Counted from the stretch's first letter, positions 40,267-50,113 are shown. The stretch is 64,000 nucleotides of DNA from SAR324 cluster bacterium REDSEA-S27_B3 (GCA_001627865.1 LUQO01000003.1:1-64000), one strand, 5' to 3'. The notes: generated by a model from the sequence alone, not told the origin. Numbers and translations: made by a program.

Positions 40267-41289
40267 TTAGAAAGTTTGAATGTCCGAAGTTGAATAGGTG
40301 TAATAAGAATAACTTGCATCCGGCATCACCGAGGGAAACGCGTAGGTTGAGTTATCAATCAAATTATAGACTGTAGGATCCTGCGCTAATAATTCAGCTT
40401 TTGTATTGGGGCACCATTCGCTGTCTGCTTTGGTCTTGCCTGCAGTTGAATCATGCATTCCAAAATATGAACTCACCGCCCAGTAAATATATTCAGTCAT
40501 CTGGGTTGCATAGTCAGCGGAAGAATCTGTATAGAAATACCATGCTTTGCCTGAATCTACTGAACCATTATCTGGGCAGGTTGAATTGTTGTAAGTCCAT
40601 GTACATGACTCTTCTGCGCATCTTTGTTCACCTCCTCTGGCTACATCCATAGCCTGGGCCAAAGTTGAAGTTGAGGTATTAGACTCACCAAAAACTGTTG
40701 GGTAAACACTTGAATACCCTCGTTGAGTAATCAGGTGAAATATTTCCTCTATGCTTGCATCATGAGAAGAATTATCAGCATAATTCACCCTTGTCTCTTC
40801 GTGTCCTAATCCCATTGATACTGAATCCCCGGCGCTATCTACCACTCCGGCATTGTCCAATGGAGATAGATCTACTGTTACAGTAGCATTATCTTTACTA
40901 TGCATATTAACATAAGAACTTATTTTAAGGACCTCTGACAAGACACAGAGATTGTCAACTGTACCATCCTCATTATTATCAACTAACTCTGCTGCAACGT
41001 TTGCTGCATGTAAAAGTTTTGCGTCCGGAACATCAGTAGTTGCTAAAATATTAATTCCAAATACAGTTAATCCTTTTGTAAAGTTTGCACTTTTAGCCAA
41101 GGCAGTAGTTACTTTATTTGATGAATTATCACCAACTTTTCCAACATGCGTGTAAGAGACTGTGCATGATGTTGATGAACTTGATGATGTTGATGCAGTA
41201 GATGAAGTTGATGAATCATCAGACTTCTTACAGCCTGAAATGATAAATATCAGCAGTGTTATTGCAAGTAAATTTCCAAGTATTTTCAT
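40267..41289 (-). CDS. Lipoprotein EExxH-motif protein (paralogue 2)
   Basis: A 340-residue lipoprotein (lipobox ending IISGC) with a Ser/Thr-rich spacer and the same C-terminal ~300-residue domain as the neighbour: DNNEDGTVDN, HDASIEEIFHLITQRGY, GESNTSTS, ARGGEQRC and ATQMTEYIYW. The two are clearly tandem duplicates, separated by 164 bp and sharing long runs of identity. The membrane-proximal parts differ: a lipid anchor plus Ser/Thr spacer here, a signal peptide plus acidic spacer there. A good Shine-Dalgarno (gaggc) lies before the ATG. Function unknown. Confidence 0.78.
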   Translation of the reverse strand: MKILGNLLAITLLIFIISGCKKSDDSSTSSTASTSSSSSTSCTVSYTHVGKVGDNSSNKVTTALAKSANFTKGLTVFGINILATTDVPDAKLLHAANVAAELVDNNEDGTVDNLCVLSEVLKISSYVNMHSKDNATVTVDLSPLDNAGVVDSAGDSVSMGLGHEETRVNYADNSSHDASIEEIFHLITQRGYSSVYPTVFGESNTSTSTLAQAMDVARGGEQRCAEESCTWTYNNSTCPDNGSVDSGKAWYFYTDSSADYATQMTEYIYWAVSSYFGMHDSTAGKTKADSEWCPNTKAELLAQDPTVYNLIDNSTYAFPSVMPDASYSYYTYSTSDIQTF

Positions 41290-41407
41290 TTTGCCTCCTC
41301 AGTGAAAGAATCTAATGATTATATAACAAAATTGAAATTGTATAAGATTTGGGGTACATATCAGAAAATCTGATGCATATAACTACAGGCTACAAACATT
41401 TAACTCA

Positions 41408-41911
41408 TTATTCTTCAGCAAACGGATCCAGAAGTTTTTTCCACAATATCCGATTACTCTGTCTGACTTCTAACTTTCTGTCACCGATTTGAATCTCAAC
41501 TTTTTGCGCATTGGCTAATATACGGAAATCATCTTTGCTGTACGGAAGCTCGTACTCCTCCCACCATTCTTCACCTAATTCATTTGTAAAATAAGGATCA
41601 TCAATAATATCAATTTCTTTACTATCGGCAATGGCTTTTACTTCCTTACCATCCATTAACGGGAACTTCCCGTAGTAAGTCAGGATAATCCAGTAATCTT
41701 CACCAGGGCAGTCTTCACCTTCTATGCAGCGTAGAACTGCCTCTACAAGTAAAAGTTGTCCTTCTCCTTCAGTTTCACCTCCATCTATCAGTTTTTTCAC
41801 ACCTGTCTCATATTGAGTACCATCACTATAAGTGATAACTTTTAACTTTGGGGTACATCCAAAAAGAAATAATATTGTAAAGCTGATAAGCATAAAACGT
41901 ATTAATTTCAT
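41408..41911 (-). CDS. Hypothetical lipoprotein
   Basis: A 167-residue lipoprotein: a hydrophobic signal ends at ILFLFGC. The mature part is acidic and includes CIEGEDCPGEDYWIILTYYG and GEEWWEEYELPYSKDDF. No family recognised. The start at 41911 is chosen for its Shine-Dalgarno (aaggaga); an upstream in-frame start would add six residues. It is transcribed in the same direction as the two EExxH paralogues, 118 bp ahead of them, and may belong with them. A 13-base C tract lies ~150 bp upstream of this start. Confidence 0.7.
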   Translation of the reverse strand: MKLIRFMLISFTILFLFGCTPKLKVITYSDGTQYETGVKKLIDGGETEGEGQLLLVEAVLRCIEGEDCPGEDYWIILTYYGKFPLMDGKEVKAIADSKEIDIIDDPYFTNELGEEWWEEYELPYSKDDFRILANAQKVEIQIGDRKLEVRQSNRILWKKLLDPFAEE

Positions 41912-41929
41912 ATAATTCTCCTTTTTCAA

Positions 41930-42427
41930 ATAGTTTGTTTAATTTTGAACATGAGTGTCCAAAACGTCATTTAGTAATTTCCTTTTTTTCCTCCAAATGG
42001 ATTAATCGAAATGATTCATAATTGATCAATAATCTCTACAGAGATGCTTGTAAGTTATCCCCCCCCCCCCCAGTTTTGAAATATTTTTATTCTGTTGAGT
42101 TAATTCTGCACAAACATTTTTCCGGGAATAATATTGAAATCAATATTTATGAATCAAACCAAAGTATGGATTACTTTTTACCCTTATTTTTTCAAAATAG
42201 TGCTAACACTATTATTACAGTGATTATTTTCGGCAGGTGATATTTGGGAGGTTTTCTATAAATTTATGCCAGGCAGGTTATTATGATGACTAAACAAATG
42301 TTTTAGAAGTAGTCAGAATATCTAAAAACAGGTGATCGTGGAATAACTTCTCAAGGGGCACTTCTCTCTAACACATAACGTTAAATTGAGTGTATTCAGA
42401 GACACTGTATATGAAATCCTTTGACTT
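41930..42427. other. AT-rich gap with 13-nt poly-C tract
   Basis: No gene is supported here. The one striking element is an uninterrupted run of 13 C at 42059-42071, in otherwise AT-rich DNA. A frame crossing it (TTG at 42022 to a stop at 42240) could encode 72 residues with PPPP from the tract. It has no recognisable motif and no ATG. Confidence 0.6.
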
Positions 42428-42783
42428 TCAATTGTTAATTTTTCGATCTTCTTCTATTAATTTGATTATTGTGTTTTTTAGGGGAGGTAAGGATTCTTCC
42501 ACTGTCTTCCATATAATTTCAATTTCTGTATCCCAATAATGATGAATCAAACGATCTCTCATACCAGCAATTGCTTTCCAGGGAATGGAAGGATGATTTT
42601 TTGTAATATTTTCAGGTAATTTCTTGACCGCTTCACCGATTATCTCAAATTCCTTACTATAGCACGGATTGTCTTTTCATCCTTTTGAAACTGGTTATAA
42701 TCCATTTGATCAGTAAATCTCTTCACCGCCTCAATTGCTTTTAGAATATCTTCAAGCATATGTGAAATAATTCGCCGATTCAT
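42428..42783 (-). pseudogene. hepT: HepT-like HEPN toxin, frameshifted
   Basis: The first 46 codons (MNRRIISHMLEDILKAIEA) match the start of HepT/DUF86 HEPN ribonuclease toxins and then hit a stop. Adding one T near 42646-42652 restores FEIIGEAVKKLP and continues through the catalytic motif RDRLIHHY (RX4HXY) to a stop at 42428, giving the normal ~117 residues. So the gene has a single-base deletion, or the read has an error. It overlaps the MntA-like gene by 4 bp, the usual HepT/MntA arrangement. HepT cleaves RNA unless modified by its nucleotidyltransferase partner. Confidence 0.82.
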
Positions 42784-43073
42784 AGGTAAACAACCTCATC
42801 CAGAATAATATCCTTGAGTTGTGGTTTAATACCTTTAAAGGTCACTAAGTCTACTTTTACACCGAGCAACTCTCCCAGTTCGTTTTCTATTTGAATTAAA
42901 GTAATCAAACTTGGGGTATCTTCATAGTCAACTAATATATCTAAATCACTCCCCTGGTTTTGCTCTCCTCGCACATAGGAACCAAAAATCCCCAATAGAT
43001 TGATCTTATAGTTATCCTTTAGTATGGGTTTTTGATTAATTAAATTCTGCTTAATTTCATCTAATCGGTTCAT
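42780..43073 (-). CDS. mntA: MntA-like minimal nucleotidyltransferase antitoxin
   Basis: A 97-residue minimal nucleotidyltransferase with the family motif GSX10DXD intact (GSYVRGEQNQGS then DLD). In HepT/MntA modules this enzyme AMPylates or otherwise nucleotidylates the Tyr in the HEPN motif and neutralises the toxin. The ATG at 43073 is chosen; a TTG seven codons upstream is the alternative. The stop codon overlaps the hepT start (ATGA). With hepT frameshifted, the antitoxin may be a leftover. Confidence 0.85.
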   Translation of the reverse strand: MNRLDEIKQNLINQKPILKDNYKINLLGIFGSYVRGEQNQGSDLDILVDYEDTPSLITLIQIENELGELLGVKVDLVTFKGIKPQLKDIILDEVVYL

Positions 43074-43230
43074 TATACAAACTTTTTCTTTCAAGTACTT
43101 TTTTTAGGATGTAATAATCTAGTTTTACTTACTCGATTATACCTATTAAATATATTAAATGTTTGATTTGCTTTAGAAAGATAATTTCTATTTTGGGGTA
43201 GGATTTAATATCTGTGGGGAGGCGGTGTTA

Positions 43231-45435
43231 TTATGAACTGTAGATTTGTTTGTATAGTTTATAGCTTCGGTAAACGCGCTTGACGTAATTTTTTGTTTCA
43301 TTGAATGGTATTTGTTCCACAAAGGCATCTAATGGCTTACCTTTCCAGCGTTTGATCCATTTGATCATGTTATGGGGCCCGGCATTGTAGCTGCCGGCAG
43401 TATATATCAGCTCAGATTTGAAACGGTCTGAAAGCCCTCCCAGATAAAGAGTACCCAGACGTGTGTTCAATTCCGGATTAAATATATCGTCTTTTTCCCT
43501 GAGTTTGATTTTCTTCTTTTTTGCAACATATTTTGCAGTCTTTGGCATTAGCTGCATCAGTCCCATTGCTTTAGATGAAGACAGTGCTTTTGGATCAAAG
43601 TGGCTTTCTTCACGCATTATTGCCAGAGCAAAATAGGGATCAATACCGGCCTGATTCGCGTAACTTTTCAGCTGTGACCAATAAGGTCTGGGATAAGCCA
43701 GTTCCCATAGCGGATGTTCACCAACTTCATGTGTAATCAGATGAGGCAGATAATAATTGGCCACGATCCTGAGCAACGAATAATATTCACCTCTGCGATG
43801 AAGCAGATGGCTAACATGCCAATTCCTTGTGCTGTCTTTATATTTTCCTAATCCCGCAAATATTTCTCTGAGGGCTTGTTCAGGCTCATCAATATCAAAA
43901 AGAAACTCGGTTCTTTTAATTAATTCTTTAGTATTCTTATCTACAGATTTAACCGGTTTAGCGTACAACTTAGCATTACGTGTTTTGACCACTGACATAA
44001 TACTCTCAGGAACATCCTTATCAGATAGCAAACGCATACCATAATAAGTGTTGGGTTTTTGGAGAATTAACCTCTTGAAGCTTTTTTCTGCAAGTTCTGT
44101 GTGCCCTTTCTCCTGCAGAAATTTCCCCTGCCAGTAAAGTAATTTCGCTTTCATCTCTGAATCATAAATTCTTTTCTTAAGTCCCTTTTTCAGGTAATAA
44201 AGCGCTTTATGGGTATTTTTATTCTGCTTGTGTGTCCATGCCAACTGCCATACAGACTTTATGGACAGGGAATGTGCTGGAAATTTAGTTAACAAACGGT
44301 CCCACCAAAATTGTGCTTTTTTAATTTCTGAATCCAGCATGTAACGAGTAGCAAAAGTATCGTAAAGTTTCGGAAGATGCCTGGATTTGGAATTGAGTCT
44401 CTCCAATTTGTAAATTGTGCTACGGCCGGCAGGAATATTTCTGCGCTTAATGTATGAAAGCGCTGTCCACTTTAGCTGTGTTTCTTTCGGCAGGAACCAA
44501 ACCTTTGAAAGTTTACTCTGCTGATGAAACTTGATTATTCGCGAATAATATTTTTCCGCAAACAGTGCAGAAAGATACGACTTGCCAAGTTTATGAACTA
44601 ACTCTTTACTTCTTCCTTTTCTGAGCTGGGGAAGATGCTTCATCAGGTACATATCGAGCCCAAGTCTCTCCAATGTCCGGACACGGTTAAAGACTTCTTT
44701 GGTAGACATTATTTTGAGGTCAAGAGCAGTTAAATTTTTGTGGGTAAGCAGAGCGGATTTTTCATCAATAGGATACTGCCATCCTAACACTTTGTATTTA
44801 CGTTCGATTTTATGATCGTGAAGTTCTGCACCACGAAGATAAAGCGAATGCAGCTCATAATCCATCAGAAACCAATCCTTGGTCTTACGCGTGTCATGAA
44901 GCAGATGGTAAATAATGTGAACTTCTTTATCTGTGCGAAATACCTTTTTTAATTCTTCACGAATCGAGGCAAGGTAAAAGTTCCTTTTTGGATGCCTCAG
45001 CAACTCCCGGATTCCCGCAATTGCTTCCCTATGCTTGGCTGTCTGAAGTAAAAAACGTATTTTTTGAAAAAGCCATACGTCTTTCATCTCCGAATCAGGT
45101 GTTATTTTGATATTCTTCAACGCTTCCTTGTGATTACCAAGCTGCTGATGACATTTTGATTTTATTATTTGGGAGCGGCTCCATAAGCCGTTGTTCACCC
45201 AGGCTTTCGGCTTTGATAAAGGCTTCAAGCGCTGTAACAGTTGCTTGCATTCACCTTTTTGGTAGGAATTGTAATAAGGCTCCCACGAAGGAATTCTGTG
45301 GGCATAGACCGAACTGAACGAGAATAACAGCAAGAAAATTAAAGCGTTTGCTGCTGCCATCCTGAAACAGTTTCTGATTATTTTTTTATTGGGCCTGCTG
45401 GTATTTGCATTCAGAAGGGAGTTACGAAGAAACAT
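43231..45435 (-). CDS. Soluble lytic murein transglycosylase (Slt family)
   Basis: A 734-residue periplasmic enzyme. After an N-terminal signal segment (ANALIFLLLFSFSSVYA), roughly 500 residues are helical, repeat-rich superhelix as in Slt70. The C-terminal SLT domain (~575-730) carries the catalytic Glu in AIMREESHFDPKALSSSKAMG, with GLMQLMPKTA and YNAGPHNMIKWIK. It cleaves peptidoglycan glycan strands to anhydromuropeptides. The length is slightly above E. coli Slt70. It diverges from an unknown gene next to alr. Confidence 0.92.
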   Translation of the reverse strand: MFLRNSLLNANTSRPNKKIIRNCFRMAAANALIFLLLFSFSSVYAHRIPSWEPYYNSYQKGECKQLLQRLKPLSKPKAWVNNGLWSRSQIIKSKCHQQLGNHKEALKNIKITPDSEMKDVWLFQKIRFLLQTAKHREAIAGIRELLRHPKRNFYLASIREELKKVFRTDKEVHIIYHLLHDTRKTKDWFLMDYELHSLYLRGAELHDHKIERKYKVLGWQYPIDEKSALLTHKNLTALDLKIMSTKEVFNRVRTLERLGLDMYLMKHLPQLRKGRSKELVHKLGKSYLSALFAEKYYSRIIKFHQQSKLSKVWFLPKETQLKWTALSYIKRRNIPAGRSTIYKLERLNSKSRHLPKLYDTFATRYMLDSEIKKAQFWWDRLLTKFPAHSLSIKSVWQLAWTHKQNKNTHKALYYLKKGLKKRIYDSEMKAKLLYWQGKFLQEKGHTELAEKSFKRLILQKPNTYYGMRLLSDKDVPESIMSVVKTRNAKLYAKPVKSVDKNTKELIKRTEFLFDIDEPEQALREIFAGLGKYKDSTRNWHVSHLLHRRGEYYSLLRIVANYYLPHLITHEVGEHPLWELAYPRPYWSQLKSYANQAGIDPYFALAIMREESHFDPKALSSSKAMGLMQLMPKTAKYVAKKKKIKLREKDDIFNPELNTRLGTLYLGGLSDRFKSELIYTAGSYNAGPHNMIKWIKRWKGKPLDAFVEQIPFNETKNYVKRVYRSYKLYKQIYSS

Positions 45436-45571
45436 AACTTAAAACAGTTGGTATAGTTGGTGCTTTGTTTTGAATGCTAATCAAGTTGATACTGCTCTCA
45501 TGACACAAAAAAAGCAAGAGCAAATATCTTGCCTGAATGATAAAAAAAGTTTTGATTATTGAAAAAATCAG

Positions 45572-46306
45572 ATGGTTAAAAAAATAATGGGAAATGATGA
45601 GTCGAATACTGTGAAGCAAAAAACTGTTAATCCTGATGATTCTATCGAAACAGACGCTCTGCAGCCCTTGATCATAAAGCAGGCACCAAAAAACCCAAAA
45701 GGCACACAGTCGCTGCCATATAATTTTGGTTCAGATACTTATAGTGTATACAGCAACCTGAACAATCCTTTTATGGTAGGAATTCTAGCTGCCGATACTG
45801 ATGCTATTCAATTGGACCCGATAAAAACGCAAAGTCTTTTTCAGCAAATGGAAAAACAATCAACTTATGTCCTGGAGTTTCCGCTTAACATTGCCGCACA
45901 CCGTAAAAGAAAAATCACTTCTGCATTGAATCAATCTGCAGAAGTAACAGAGATGGATCCATCTGTTAGTGAGACGAAGTTGAAAAATGCCTCATCAGAA
46001 TATTTACCAAAAGAAAAACTGAAGGAAGATAAGCGAAGACTCAGCGTTTATATTGAAGGTTTTTTTAATCATCTGTTAAAACGTCTTGGAGAAGATCACG
46101 AGGCGCTTCCAACTATTATCAATGAACTTGTGCCTTTATTTATTGAGCATAAAATTCGAATACGCTTTTATAAAGCATTCCGTCAAATCCAAAGTCTGCC
46201 TGAGTTAATTACCACCCTGAAAAAGATCAGTGATGATTGTGAACTGGAAAATTTTGAGCTTTTCTGCAGTGCACTTTTTGTCTTTTACAGCTCCAAATTT
46301 AGTTAA
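45572..46306 (+). CDS. Hypothetical protein upstream of alr
   Basis: A 244-residue soluble protein without signal peptide or membrane segment. The first ~150 residues are polar and low in motifs; the last ~90 (LSVYIEGFFNHLLKRLGEDH onward) look helical. No family recognised. It precedes alr by 52 bp on the same strand and diverges from the lytic transglycosylase gene, so a cell-wall link is possible but only by position. Confidence 0.6.
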   Translation: MVKKIMGNDESNTVKQKTVNPDDSIETDALQPLIIKQAPKNPKGTQSLPYNFGSDTYSVYSNLNNPFMVGILAADTDAIQLDPIKTQSLFQQMEKQSTYVLEFPLNIAAHRKRKITSALNQSAEVTEMDPSVSETKLKNASSEYLPKEKLKEDKRRLSVYIEGFFNHLLKRLGEDHEALPTIINELVPLFIEHKIRIRFYKAFRQIQSLPELITTLKKISDDCELENFELFCSALFVFYSSKFS

Positions 46307-46358
46307 CAATTTTTTCAAAGCACACCGACAATCTAAAACCTCGATATTCTTTTGATAA

Positions 46359-47465
46359 ATGAGGCCTTCCTGTATCGAAGTTGACCTGAGTATACTTGCA
46401 CATAATCTCAATTTAATACGAGAACACACTGACAACCGACCAGTGATGGCAGTCGTCAAGTCAAACGCGTACGGACACGGATTGATCAAGGTTGCACAGC
46501 TTTATGAAAAACTTGGCGTGAACAGTCTGGGTGTAGCTTTGCTGGAAGAGGGGATCCTCTTGCGGGAATCCGGAATTTCCTTGCCAATTATTGTTTTCGG
46601 TGGAGTGCTGACAAAACAGATTCTGGAATACCTGGAATGGAATCTGGAATTTTTTGTCTCTTCTCCGGAGGTGTTGTGTGAGACGGAAAAGCTATGCAAA
46701 TCCCTTGGCCAACTTGCGACAGTTCATCTAAAAATTGACAGTGGAATGGGCAGGATTGGCACTAGTTTAGAAAATTCAGAGAGTTTCATTACTGAAGCAT
46801 TAGATGCGGAACATATAAATGTAAAGGGGATTTGTTCACATTTCGCCTGTGCTGATGATCCTGAAGATCCAATGACTCAGGAGCAGATTGACAGATTTTT
46901 TCAGGCAGTTTCAGTTTTTGACAGGCTCGGTGCAAGTACCCCAATGAGGCATATAGCAAATTCCGGTGGTGTGCTTTATTTTCCACAATCTCACCTTGAT
47001 ATTATCCGTCCAGGAATTATTCTATATGGCGTTTATCCGGATTCATCCTGTCCGCGTGTGATTGATGTTAAACCGGCACTTCGGTTAAAATCACAAGTTT
47101 CATTCCACAAATCTGTCCCTCCTGGATTTTCCATCAGTTATGGTGCAACCTGGACTTCAGAAAGTTCTGCAGAAATTTCCACTATTCCTTTAGGTTATGG
47201 AGACGGATACAGCAGACATCTCTCAAACCGCGGGGAAGTGTTGATAAATGGGAAACGCCGTCCCATAGTCGGGAGAGTTTGTATGGATCAGTTTATGGTT
47301 AACTGCGAAACTGAAACCCAAAAAGCAGGAAATGAAGTGATTCTTGTCGGCGAGCAGCAAGGACAGTCAATCACAGTTGAAGAAATTTCCAAATGGGCTG
47401 ATACAATTCCATACGAAATATTGACAAACCTGAATGAACGAATCCCCCGAATCTATATAAACTAA
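46359..47465 (+). CDS. alr: Alanine racemase
   Basis: A 368-residue PLP enzyme supplying D-alanine for peptidoglycan. PLP-binding Lys34 lies in MAVVKSNAYGHG, the second catalytic base Tyr in SISYGATWTS, and the fold-type III barrel motifs HLKIDSGMGRIG, NSGGVLYFP and RPGIILYG are all present. Length as expected. No Shine-Dalgarno before ATG. Neighbours include a lytic transglycosylase, so the region is concerned with the wall. Confidence 0.96.
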   Translation: MRPSCIEVDLSILAHNLNLIREHTDNRPVMAVVKSNAYGHGLIKVAQLYEKLGVNSLGVALLEEGILLRESGISLPIIVFGGVLTKQILEYLEWNLEFFVSSPEVLCETEKLCKSLGQLATVHLKIDSGMGRIGTSLENSESFITEALDAEHINVKGICSHFACADDPEDPMTQEQIDRFFQAVSVFDRLGASTPMRHIANSGGVLYFPQSHLDIIRPGIILYGVYPDSSCPRVIDVKPALRLKSQVSFHKSVPPGFSISYGATWTSESSAEISTIPLGYGDGYSRHLSNRGEVLINGKRRPIVGRVCMDQFMVNCETETQKAGNEVILVGEQQGQSITVEEISKWADTIPYEILTNLNERIPRIYIN

Positions 47466-47739
47466 TGTCTGTTAATTTTGTCTGGCATTCATTCAGAAAA
47501 TACTTTATGCTCCGACTTGTTTACTTTAGAATGAAGAGGATGTAACCTGCCTGGGAGTAGTATCTATAATTCCCCATGTTTAATTTTACATCTTTCGTTT
47601 TTTTACTGGTAAAGGTCAGGAATGGATGGAAGCACTTTGGCAGTAGTTTTATCTGTTATACATATACTCTGGGTCTTGCCGGTCAGCTACTTATTGGTGA
47701 TGAGCATCGTCCGGAAGAATTAATCAATTATCCATTTAG
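47466..47739. other. Gene-free stretch after alr
   Basis: No supported gene. A plus-strand frame starting at 47576 overlaps the opposite lipoprotein gene and looks like chance. The sequence taacctgcctgg at ~47543 is the inverse of ccaggcaggtta at ~42269; a 12-base match that may be coincidence. Confidence 0.45.
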
Positions 47740-47946
47740 TTACTTTTTCAAACATTTTATTCGTGCTGTGTCTTCCTCATAGGCAAGTACCTCGTAATGT
47801 CTGCCGCAACGTTCAAAAGCATGAACTTTTAGTTCTTCCGCGGTTCTGGCTTTGACATATAATTCAGGCAGTTTAGTCTCACAAGCTCCCGCAAGAAACA
47901 TCATTAAAATCAAAAAGAGATACTTGAAATGATTCATTGTCATCAT
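47740..47946 (-). CDS. Small lipoprotein, paralogue of the one at 30.1 kb
   Basis: A 68-residue lipoprotein with a hydrophobic signal and lipobox LAGAC. The mature part (PELYVKARTAEELKVHAFER, then CGRHYEVL..ARIKC) aligns with the small lipoprotein downstream of rarA. Shared features are a P-E-[LY]-x-V start, a helix with TxxEL, a central Cys, and a closing A-R-[IL]-K-C. The two conserved Cys could form a disulfide. Family not recognised. Confidence 0.7.
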   Translation of the reverse strand: MMTMNHFKYLFLILMMFLAGACETKLPELYVKARTAEELKVHAFERCGRHYEVLAYEEDTARIKCLKK

Positions 47947-48076
47947 TTGTTATTTCAGTGAATCTGGCTTAAGGGTTACAATTTCAACTTTCCTGCCTAC
48001 AGAAAGACTAATGCGTTGTTCATTTTATGGTAGCAATTTACGATTTCAAGATTGACTTTTATTATCCGTACAAGTT

Positions 48077-49936
48077 TCATGGTGCCCATCTGTTTTTGCT
48101 GATTAAATCATAAGCAAGCCTGTCCCAGGCCAGCAAGAGTGCTTCCAGTTTATCAAAATATGAGTCGTCCGCGTCCGTGTGCAGTTTTCCGTACTCCATG
48201 CGCTGGTTAAGAGAGTGTTTGAGATAACCGCGGTCAGTGATTATTCCTACCAATGATCCTTCCCTTACAAGAGCAAAAGATTCTTTTTTGCTCATCAAAC
48301 TTGTACCAAGTCCGGAGTATTCTGCATCTAATCCCATCAACTCAATAAAAGTAGGCATTAAATCCAGTTGGGAAGAAACCGTCTCAATTTCTTTTGATTT
48401 GAAAATTTCAGGGGCAAAAAAAATCAACGGGATTCTGAATCTTTGCAAAAAATCGCCATTCTGGAAATGAGCCAGAACATGATCTGCAGTAACCACAAAT
48501 ATTGTTTTTTTGAACCATACCTCTTTTCGTGCTTTGGAGATAAACTCACCAATTGCCCAGTCAGTGTAATGGAGTGAATTAAGATAACCGCTTTCTCCTG
48601 TTGCATGATGTGGATGACGATTGAAAGGAGCCTTCAGTTTTGGGAAGGGAGTGTGATCCGTATTGAGACTGATGAAAGCGAGGAATTGAGTATCATAATT
48701 ATTTATTTTTTCCAAACTGAACATCAGTGTTTCATAATCCCAGCCCAGGCTTCTATCTTTCTCTTCCGGATGGTAATCAAGCAGCAGCGGTATATCTTCT
48801 TTGCCATAATATTCACGAAAACCTGTGGAGCCTGCAATTTCCCGGAACAGGAATGATTCACGCAGTGTGCTGTTAACAAATATTGTAGATATTCCATTTT
48901 GTTCCGCAAGAGAGGCAATTTTTGAATAATTTGCTGAAAGATGACTAATTGCCGGAAGACCCAATATTGAAGGTAATCCTGCCAGCACAGACTGTACCCC
49001 TTCAATACTGCGTTGACCATGAGAATAAAATTGATTGAACTTCCAGCCTTCCGTACTCATTCTATCTAAATTCGGTGTGATTTTATATTTATTGCCGCTA
49101 AAACTGTCTACATATCTAGGCGTAAGACTTTCAACTAACAGAACAACCAAATTGTAATGTTGTCCTGAATCAGGTTTATTTTTTTTAGCCAGAGGATATT
49201 GTTTTTTCCAAAAATCATCAGGTAAATTCAAAGTCTTTATTATTTGTTCTTTTGAAATTATCTTGCGTGCTACAGGTGCAGACAGGCTGGATTGAGCAGC
49301 AGAAAATACTCCGTTAAGTACCAGGTTCCCAAAACTGCTGTTTCCGGAAGAATAAGCATGAACAATTGCCAGTGGTTTCATTCCAATCCCTCCTCTACCT
49401 GCAATTATCACGAAGAAAAAAAAGAGAATGAATTTAATCCAATGCCGACTTACAGGCCGTATTGGAATCATTACAAGCCTGATCCAGTAATAGAATCCCA
49501 AAATTGCAAGCACCAGCCAGACAGCAAAATATCCTGGATTTGCGGCAACTTCCTTGAACAGGTAACTGATATCTTTCCATAAAAATAACAGCTCATTTGT
49601 AAAATGACGTTTCACATATCCAAAATAAACAATATCTATAATTAAAAGAGTGCTTTGTGCTGCAATCAAAAAAAAGACTAACAGTGATAACATAAATTGC
49701 CACCACTGATGATTACTCCAGGGAACAGGTAGGGCCATTAATAGCAAAGGTATGCCTAAAATCACAGCTAATGATGCAAGGTCAAAACGAAGCCCGTGAA
49801 AAAAGCCAAGTAATACATCTTCGAAAGTCAGTGAACTGAAGTAATCCTGATGAACGAGCAATATCCCAATACGCGCCAGCATGAAAACAAAAAGACCGAT
49901 CCCGAGATAAGCAAATATTTTTTGAAATATACTCAT
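48077..49936 (-). CDS. LTA-synthase-like membrane sulfatase/phosphoglycerol transferase
   Basis: A 619-residue protein with about five N-terminal membrane helices (to ~residue 190) and a large extracytoplasmic alkaline-phosphatase-fold domain. Its layout matches the LtaS/OpgB/MdoB-like family: VVLLVESLTPRYV (metal Glu), GQRSIEGVQSVLAGLPS (Ser/Thr nucleophile region; here Ser), and TADHVLAHFQ (metal Asp-His). Such enzymes transfer phosphoglycerol or phosphoethanolamine onto glycans or lipids. The acceptor is unknown. It stands alone, leftward. Confidence 0.85.
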   Translation of the reverse strand: MSIFQKIFAYLGIGLFVFMLARIGILLVHQDYFSSLTFEDVLLGFFHGLRFDLASLAVILGIPLLLMALPVPWSNHQWWQFMLSLLVFFLIAAQSTLLIIDIVYFGYVKRHFTNELLFLWKDISYLFKEVAANPGYFAVWLVLAILGFYYWIRLVMIPIRPVSRHWIKFILFFFFVIIAGRGGIGMKPLAIVHAYSSGNSSFGNLVLNGVFSAAQSSLSAPVARKIISKEQIIKTLNLPDDFWKKQYPLAKKNKPDSGQHYNLVVLLVESLTPRYVDSFSGNKYKITPNLDRMSTEGWKFNQFYSHGQRSIEGVQSVLAGLPSILGLPAISHLSANYSKIASLAEQNGISTIFVNSTLRESFLFREIAGSTGFREYYGKEDIPLLLDYHPEEKDRSLGWDYETLMFSLEKINNYDTQFLAFISLNTDHTPFPKLKAPFNRHPHHATGESGYLNSLHYTDWAIGEFISKARKEVWFKKTIFVVTADHVLAHFQNGDFLQRFRIPLIFFAPEIFKSKEIETVSSQLDLMPTFIELMGLDAEYSGLGTSLMSKKESFALVREGSLVGIITDRGYLKHSLNQRMEYGKLHTDADDSYFDKLEALLLAWDRLAYDLISKNRWAP

Positions 49937-50113
49937 TTTAGATTGATTGATGATATCGGTGATGTTTTTTACTGCAGATTCAGGATAATTATATTACCAC
50001 ATAATTTTTCCTCAATGTAGAGTCATTTAAGAATTGCGTTGACTGATTATCAATTTCAGGTTATGTTTAATGGTTAATTTTTTTCTAACCCATCCCATTG
50101 ATGGAAAATAGTC

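Noticed and set aside
42022-42240. 72-residue frame spanning the poly-C tract
   Set aside because: TTG start, no Shine-Dalgarno, no family resemblance; kept only as a note with the homopolymer.
47576-47782. Plus-strand 68-residue frame after alr
   Set aside because: Overlaps the better supported small lipoprotein gene on the other strand and lacks motifs.
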